DNA from: Heterobasidion occidentale
Taxonomy: Eukaryota > Basidiomycota > Agaricomycetes > Russulales > Bondarzewiaceae
Direction of reading: 5' to 3'
Assembly (NCBI GenBank): GCA_039111635.1
Contig: JBCAQO010000013.1
Span: 186,001 to 250,000, forward strand
DNA length: 64,000 nucleotides
Position 1 is the first letter of the stretch. Each line of letters opens with the position of its first letter. Position numbers and translations under genes: made by a program. Below are positions 56,913 through 64,000 of this stretch, one piece after another. A model generated the notes under the pieces. It made no database searches, was not told the origin of the DNA, and saw nothing but the letters and a program-made list of their open reading frames with translations.

Positions 56913-59900
56913 GTGGGTGGCATTCGAGCGTGAAGAGTATGCCCCATACCCGATGCCTATAAAAGGGCACGCTTTCGAGTGAAATGAGATGTTTGGCGTC
57001 AAAAGCGAAATATGATTTCTCTCTAAGTACAAGTCATGGAGATGATATCATTGCGAAATGTTGACATACCCGAGTTAGATAGCTTCAGCCACAGCCGGCA
57101 CCCTGCACCCTATTCTCACCTCGAAACAAGTATTCTCTAGAGTGTGTTAGCGACATTCTTCATATGAGACACAGATGGAGTTAATAGGATCACTGACGAC
57201 GGTGCCACTGAGAAGAAAGTTGATCGACCCAAAATTACAGAAGAGAGAAGGCTGGTATGTCTGAAATTCCTGAAACTAGACTGAAGAGCATCGCGCTGTG
57301 CCGAGACAAAAGATCTCCGATGACGAACGCGGCCGTCAAGAAATTTGCCTATGCGCACAAAGCCAGGTCGAATACAGAACAGCTAGCTAAGTCAGAACAG
57401 CTAGCTAAGCCTCATTGGAAATCGTCACGGTAGCATGAGCATGCATATGAAGCCGTACCAAGAGTGCGAACTGTGGGTCCTACCAGGGGCTGACTGGAAA
57501 CTGAGACAAGCAAAGCAGCATACCAACAAGCTCCAGCTAAGAGCCTAGGGCCAGGTCATCGACTGGGAAGCTGCGGCCAGACAGATACAACCATGAGATA
57601 CGCCTAGGATGTCAACTTGGCCAGAGAATAGTCTTCAAGTTGGCAAGAGATGTGCCGTATTTGAAGGAAGATCCATGTATGCAGAGTATGTGCGCAACAA
57701 ACATAGCATACAACGACGTAGGAAGCTCGGGGGACAAAAGTTGCGCGGACGTTAGACGTTTTGATTGTCTGTGTTGCCTGTGTCTTTCGCCGAAATGACC
57801 AACGACAGCAGAAGAGGGAAGGCTGTTCGAGTAGAAAAAAGCGCAGCAATCTATGACACGATCAGACCAAACGCAGATCGCTCGTGCTCTGACGGCTAGA
57901 TGAGCTCGTGAAGGTCTGGGTGCTATCAACACAAAGCCATCGTAGTGGAATAATTCAGATTGAGAGTCATCCGCCAGGGAGGGGTTAAAGAATCTCAGCG
58001 TAGAAATAGAGCGCAGACCCAGGCGCGTGAAGCACAACACTGGAGACGAGAAAAAAGTCAGTAAACAAGTAAGATATGGTGTCATAATACATGAATGTGA
58101 ACAGACGGTATCACAGAGCAATGTGCACTGTTTGCCGTTCATTGGGAATCCGGTATTGCTGGTTTGCTGGTTTTCCAGAGAAACGCCGTAGCAGGACGAG
58201 ATGGTTCGGTCGAGGTGCACAGATCCAGCCGTTCCCGAGCCCCGAAGGCGTTTATTACTCCGACAAGCTCCGCCATTTTCGGCCACCAGGTCCTGTTCCT
58301 CAATATATCACCACTTCTTTCCGGAGAAGTTTCCACCTCTGCTCCGTTTTTGGGTCTCCCTTTCAACCTCGCATTGAAAGAGGGTTTGCGATCTCAAGAA
58401 TTTGCGGGCAGTTCGGTGAACCTAGCTCATCAATGTTACCGTCGTCGTCAGGCCTCTAGCCCTACTGTAGGACTGTAGGACTCCTACACAAGTTCGATTC
58501 GACCCTTCTGCTGCAGTGAGGATCTTTGCCTAAATGCAGGTTGTTCTTTCATTTGACAACTCGTCGATCACCCACTGTTGCCAATGTTATCGTGTTCGTT
58601 ATCGGCCTTGTGCGGAAGACAGCCATCCCCTTGTAGCCCCCTCTCCGCCTCCTTATGCGCTGGCGTTGGTGTAAGTAATGGATTTTGGAAGAGATTTATG
58701 CACCCTTGTGCACCTCGGTAATTCGGCAGTGAGCTCGCCTCCATATCTTCTCTGCACGCGATTCTGCTGACCGTCCCTCAGCCGATAGGACCCGACCTTC
58801 TCTTCCAGAGAAATTGAATTTTTGTCACAATGGTGCATGGAGTCCTCTGAAATCTTGCGCTGAGCTCTGAGCGCCTATCTTGCCATGCTATGGGCCTGCG
58901 CTTCCCGTAAATGACCCGACAGCACGTGCCTGGAAGCTCTTCTAGTAGCCATTGCCACACTGTACGTGACTCCCGGACGCTCGCATCGCAGCATGGTCAC
59001 TAGCATGCGTCGTTCTACGGCCCGCTCGTGTGCATCCAGCTTCGCTTGTCGGCCAATATACCCTCGTATCCTCCGGCGAGCGACCATCACGACCATCACG
59101 GCCTGGGAGCCGAGCGCCAGAAGTCGAAGAATTTACAGCATCATGTAGGGTCGCGGGTCCGCACGCCTCTCATCTCAACTGAGTGGGCCGCGGCCATTGG
59201 CTGGACTTTGAAGAAGCAATCTGCTCGAACAAACGGAGTGACGCATTCGGAAAACAGCTTTTACTCGATTCAGTACGGCTGCATTCCGTCATTCACGCAT
59301 ATAGACGCCGAGGTCCGTCTTCGCTAGGGACTTACATATGTGCGGCATGGCAATCGTCCTGACTTCTTTTCGGTTTCACTGCACCTCGAATTTTCTGTGA
59401 CCTCTAGAATCACAGACATCCGTTCATCGCATTTCGTCTTCATGATATGCGCTTCACTTTCGGCGAGCTGAACTTTTGTATATCTCAAATTACGGCGACA
59501 GGGCGACAAACAAGATGTCGAGAAGCCAGGCATGTGCCTCGACCTTCGAAACCGGCGATCTTCCTCGGTCTGCCATATCCCAGTCGGTAGCGGCTCCTTT
59601 AAAATGCTCGTCAAAGATATTGCTTGCACCATGTGCTGTCCAGTGCTGTCTCGAAGGGTTTGTGAAGGGAGGATGCTGGATGTTCTAGAGTGCCTACATC
59701 GACTACAATTTATTTTTCCTTTCAAATGTTTTTTCTTATTGAAGATCAATTCCTTTTTTTCTAGTGGCATTATACGGAGCTGAACACCCGTTGTACTCCG
59801 CTGTACGAGATAGACGCAAGTAATCAACATGCATCCACTGCTTATCTCATTTTCTCGTCGTTCTTTCGGGGGCCCTGCCTCGAGGCATGGACCTGCTACA

Positions 59901-60593
59901 TCTTCATCCCGCCTTTGCTGCGGGCATTTGCAACTGCCGACGCTGACGCTTCCCCCTCACCGCAGATCGGTCAGGCGATCCGGCGGGCACCAGATTTGGG
60001 ACTAGAAGCAAGCTTTTAATCGAGGCGCAAGATCCAGGATACCAAGACATCAGATCCATCTTTTCTCCCCCTTGTTCTCTTCAAGGGCGTTACTTACGTG
60101 GTCCCGATTGGGGCAGCATGAGGAACGATCGAGAACTCAACAGTGCAACAGTCAGAAAGTCATCGTCGGTTTTTTGTAGCTGTTCTACGAAGGGTGGTCA
60201 GTCGGATTGTGGTGAGTAACTGCTACCAGAGGACTAATTCTCGGAGTGCGCCTAGAGCCGCTGCGATGGCGCCGGCGTGGGAAGGGGGAAGCAAAGCCGA
60301 ATATTCCTGCATTTGTGCGAACACATGCAAGTCCCCTATGCCTGCAGAGCATCAATTTGAACCGCGGGGTTGTCAGGGATGTCAAGGGATATCGTCGTCG
60401 GATAGAGTAGACTTCAACAATCATTGAACGGCAACACGGCAAAGCATCATGCAAACTCGTGAGAACAGCAAATAAAAAAGGTATCATTTCGTGCGTAATT
60501 TAAGTTACAATCAAACATATGTTACACCCATGGACGCTACAGGAGATCGACAAGAAAAGACGCTTGCGATGATGGCGGTCATCGAGGTTATTT
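56913..60593. other. 3.7 kb without a recognised gene
   Basis: The longest open frame (57612-58286, - strand, 224 residues) shows no motif. A 17-bp direct repeat CAGAACAGCTAGCTAAG lies at 57375-57391 and 57393-57409. No tRNA, transposase or other domain was seen. It could contain decayed sequence or lineage-specific genes I cannot identify. Confidence 0.45.
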
Positions 60594-62436
60594 TCAAGGC
60601 TTGGGGAGGGGAAGGTGCATGCCGAAGGTCGAAAGAGCAGCGACTGCCTCGTCGGTGTAAGGGGGGTAACGGAACTTCATGTACGGGTCCGCGCTGAGTA
60701 GGTGGAGATTAGCATGCGATCACAGCAGGGAAAACGATGGAGACATACGCAAGAGGGACATGTACGTAACCACGTAACTGTGTGAAGGTGTCGAAGGAAG
60801 TTTTGCCAAGGTACGCGCCATCTGCAAAGAGCGATCAGCGCTTAACGAATGCTCAGGGTTGTACTGCTTCAGGACTTACACCCAGACTCGCCCTGTCCAC
60901 CGAAGGGCATCTCGTGCACCGCAAGCTGCTGGTAGGTGTCGTTCAAAACGATGGTACCGCTAGCTGTGCGATCCATGACTGCATACAATGCATCAGTTAG
61001 GACGTATCATGAAAAGTGTGAGCAGTAAACGCACATTTATCCCGAATCGATTCATCTTGCGAGAAGATGTAGATGACGAGGGGGGTCGGCCTTTCAGCAA
61101 TAATGCGAATAGCATGATCAATGTCGTCAACGGGGACAAGGGCGAGAATTGGGCCGTAGATTTCGCTAACGAGTAAAAGGTTAGATGAGCAACAGCACAC
61201 AGGGACATATACCGATGACACGCACTCGGCCATTAACGGATCATCAATCTGCACGTCCTTCACGATCGTGATCTCCATTTTTGTGTCACCGGCGACACCG
61301 CCACCGAGAACGACCTCTCCATCAGTGCTGCCCAACAGATTTTGCAGACGCTGGCGGTGGGTGGAAGAGATGATGCGGCCAATGTCGGGGCTCTTGAGCG
61401 TTCCCTCGGGGAAGAACTCGCTGTGGACTTTCTTGAAGGCCGCAGCTATCTCGTCTTGCAGATGGCGGGGCACAAGAACGTAATCGGGAGAGACGCAGAT
61501 CTTCGAGATGACACATCGGCCGGGTCAGGGGACCAGACATCCGATCATCAAATTCGCCACACACCTGTCCCAAGTTGGCCTGTTTCCCGTACAAGATTCG
61601 TTTGGCGGAGAGTTCGATGTTCGCATCCGGGGCGATGACCACGGGACACTTGCCGCCAAGCTCGAGAGTGAGAGGGGTGACGTGCTTTGCGGCAGCTGCG
61701 GCGACAACACGGCCGACGCGGTTGCTGCCAGTGTAGAAGATGTGCTCCCAGCGAAGTTCAAGGAGCTTCGTCGTCTCTTCCACAGCACCGTTGACAATAG
61801 CGTAAGCATTGGAGTCGAGATACTTGGGGAAGAGATCAGCGAGTGCATTGGAGACAGTAGGGCACAATTCGGAAGGTTTGATGACGGCGGTGCATCCTGC
61901 GGCAATCGCACCCACAAGTGGCCCAAGGGAGATAATGTACGGGTAATTCCATGGCCTATCGCAGAGGTGTCAACACCTGAGAAATTGACAAGCAAAAGAC
62001 AAAGACAAACGTAATGAGCAGAGCAGCGCCTTTGGGAGTCTTGTATGTCGTAGTATCCCACCCCTGACGCCACTCCGGGAGGGTCTTGATATCGGCCTTC
62101 TCGGGCGCCGTCCATTCCTCAAGATTCTCGAGGGCGCGGACAACAGCATAGACGACGACGCCCAAATCTGCGATGGTCGCCTCCAGTCGTGGTTTGCCAA
62201 CATCGATGTTGATCGCCTGAACGAGGCGCTCTTCGTTCTCTTGAAGCATCTTGCCCAGCTGGTAGAGCTGCTGACGGCGGTATGCGAGGGGACGAGTGAC
62301 GCCCGACGCGAACGTCGCCTTCACTCTCGCATGAATCTGAGAGTCTCGGGGTCAGCGCACTCCGAAGGCGTGCATGGCCAAAAAGTGCTACCTTGGTGAT
62401 CTCGTTGAGGGGGGTGAACTGGAGTGTAGAGGCCAT
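60594..62436 (-). CDS. Aldehyde dehydrogenase, ALDH3/fatty-aldehyde type
   Basis: It oxidises aldehydes to acids with NAD(P). It starts at ATG 62436 (MASTLQFTPLNEITK). The N-terminal part reads ARVKATFASGVTRPLAYRRQ and INIDVGKPRLEATIADLGVV. The Rossmann part has PKGAALLIT, then after an intron VGAIAAGCTAVIKPSELCPT, the NAD-binding motif IFYTGSNRVGRVVAAAAAKH (about 61745-61690) and the catalytic Glu in TPLTLELGGKCPVVIAPDA (about 61680-61620). An intron (about 61505-61567) joins KQANLGQ to ICVSPDYVLVPRHLQ, which carries the catalytic Cys. Later come EIYGPILALVPVDDIDHAIR and YIFSQDESIRDK. The last exons contain VHEMPFGGQGESG-like and MKFRYPPYTDEAVAALSTFG, ending PLPKP at TGA 60594. About 490 residues. 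The hydrophobic C-terminal anchor of some ALDH3 enzymes is absent. Confidence 0.9.
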
Positions 62437-63667
62437 GACTGAGAGTCTGAGTGTGTTGGAGTGGGTAGGTCTGGGAAGGTGATGGTGTCGAGGTGTGGTT
62501 CAGCCAAGGGCTTTTAAAAGATGATCAGAGGGCCAGGGAGGGCCTGTTCTTGGAACAAACGTGATCCAGAATTCGGAGGCGGGGGACTACTGTACTGGGC
62601 TACCAATCGTAGCCGTTATGGAAGCTTCTGATGAGAGTTATCGAATGATGACCTCTTTTGAGAAATCACATAACTTCGCAGAATCATGGTATCCATGAAT
62701 GCATGATCCCTCGAGCCATGGTATGCATGTCTTCGATATGGAGAGAGACGCGCCTGTGACATGGACTTTGGCCTGTCCGGGGTCCTGACGTGGACCCAAA
62801 CCGATCGCAACGGGATCAAATTCTTGCCACCTCCATTGCCACACCCTAGCCTACATTGGACTGACTTTGTATATCTGCTTGCCATATTGCGTATGGTGTT
62901 TTCATGCACATTCCTGTCATCGGTGCGTGATGATGTTCATCAAGTATGAGTCTGACGCAGACGTCCTGTCACCAGTTGCCCCGCAGCGCTATCCAGTGCC
63001 GACTTTCAATGGTCCGTAATGGATTTGCTGTCATCTGAGTGAATCTGTTTGGTGACCAAAATCTGGCGAATATTTAGTATCATGGCGCAGTCGTCAAGCT
63101 ATGCTCGTTATTGGACTCAAATCGCGTACCTTGAGCCATGATGCATGATGCATGACCCTTCCAGCTTGAAGGATCCATCCCATTCAAGTTTCCAACTTGG
63201 GTCAGATTGTCGCACGAACCCCTGGGTAACATTTTTTTACAAGCCCGCCAGCACCAAGGTGGTGCTTCCTGGCGGGTTACGACATGGGAAGGGTCACTGG
63301 GCGCCGGTTCACGAATCATGCGTGTCTGAATTCTACTGGGTTTGCCATGGATCTAGGCATCTAGGGCATCCGATGGCGAACGAAGCCAAGCAACGTTGGG
63401 GCGGTTGCATCCCCTTTCAGCGTTCGCCTCTGTCCCACGAGCCTGAGGTGGTCCTCGGGGGTCAGCGAAGACCTTCCGGAGAAAGAACCTTTTTTTGACA
63501 GTGCGCCTGATGCAATTCGTTACGAAGCGGAAGCCTGGATATGGGACTCAGTGTCTTTAGCGCTCAAGTATGTTAAGAGGTCCACGCGGAAGGAGAATCC
63601 GGGCTTGCTCGTGCCAACACCTCCCTCCCTCCGAACCCTTCACCTTTGAGTGTTTCACCCCTCCATC
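62437..63667. other. Divergent intergenic region
   Basis: This is the promoter region of the aldehyde dehydrogenase (TTTTAAAA at about 62512-62519, some 75 nt upstream of its ATG) and of the third 7TM gene. An ATGATGCATGATGCATGA repeat lies at 63139-63156. No gene was recognised. Confidence 0.45.
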
Positions 63668-64000
63668 ATGGCCGCGTTCACCGATGTGCCCCTCGACAAA
63701 GCTGGTATTGTCTCGACGGTGATTGAGGGGGTTCTATATGGTGAGCCTGCCGAGCGCCTCGTATGGTGCCCTCGCGACTGACATGCGTACGAACATCGCG
63801 CCCAGGATTTTCCCTCTTCATGTTCGGCATCACACTATGGGTTCTGCTCTACCGCCGATCAACGAAGGACGTCAACCGACCCATGGTTGTCGTTGCAATA
63901 TTGCTCTTTGCGTTCAGTACTATGGTACGCGCCTCATTCGAACTACAGGCTGTGCCTTGCTGAAAGGATGAACGTCAGCATCTTGGAGTCGACATACATC
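63668..64000 (+). CDS. Multi-pass membrane protein, copy 3 of 3, truncated by the window end
   Basis: It starts at ATG 63668 (MAAFTDVPLDKAGIVSTVIE). An intron (about 63741-63806) joins to FSLFMFGITLWVLLYRRSTK and NRPMVVVAILLFAFSTM. A second intron (about 63925-63978) leads to HLGVDIH, where the window ends. Exons and even the second intron are close in sequence to copy 2 at 52073-53396, so the two are a recent duplicate pair in opposite orientation about 10 kb apart. Confidence 0.8.

Noticed and set aside
57612..58286. 224-residue - strand open frame
   Set aside because: No recognisable domain or conserved motif. Could be chance.

Overview
The window is fungal nuclear DNA, almost certainly from a mushroom-forming basidiomycete (Agaricomycetes), probably a plant-litter or wood decayer. 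The evidence is the many 45-70 nt GT-AG introns that interrupt nearly every gene, a Plavaka-type DNA transposase, PRIA-like cysteine-rich secreted proteins, multi-pass membrane proteins of a family common in Agaricomycetes, an OTT_1508-type deaminase, and cell-wall hydrolases (GH105 and two GH12). I could assign no genus.

Layout. 1-9988 is a nested transposon island. A decayed Plavaka transposase gene on the + strand (2600-4539 and 9605-9988) is broken by two copies of one LTR retrotransposon, both on the - strand. The left copy (1-2599) runs off the window edge. The right copy (4540-9604) is complete: near-identical LTRs of about 1,075 bp, a primer-binding site, a polypurine tract, and an internal region of only 2.9 kb that encodes Gag plus an aspartic-protease-like domain but no reverse transcriptase, RNase H or integrase. 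A TCTGAA motif cluster (9997-10207) and a multi-exon gene of unknown function (10689-12356) follow.

12.9-31.3 kb is ordinary gene-rich sequence. It holds GH105 (-), a PRIA-like secreted protein (-), a glutathione transferase (-), mitochondrial D-lactate dehydrogenase (+), two tandem GH12 endoglucanases (+), a 7TM-like protein (-), a CsbD-like protein (-), a small conserved protein (-) and a WASP/Las17 homologue (-). 32.5-34.9 kb carries calmodulin and the proteasome beta-3 subunit (both +). 36.6-38.8 kb carries a second PRIA-like protein with twelve 32-residue repeats, followed by a convergent flavin monooxygenase (-).

41.4-46.4 kb has no gene I can support. Then come an F-box protein (+), a large OTT_1508-like deaminase (-), a second 7TM-like gene (-), a lactonase-type beta-propeller (+), a 3.7 kb stretch without a recognised gene, an aldehyde dehydrogenase (-), and the start of a third 7TM-like gene (+) cut by the window end.

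The GH105/GH12 group fits pectin and glucan breakdown. Housekeeping genes (calmodulin, proteasome, WASP, DLD1) are interspersed. Several otherwise intact genes (GH105, DLD1, WASP twice) and the left Gag copy carry one-base indels, mostly in short homopolymers, which may be assembly errors rather than real mutations.
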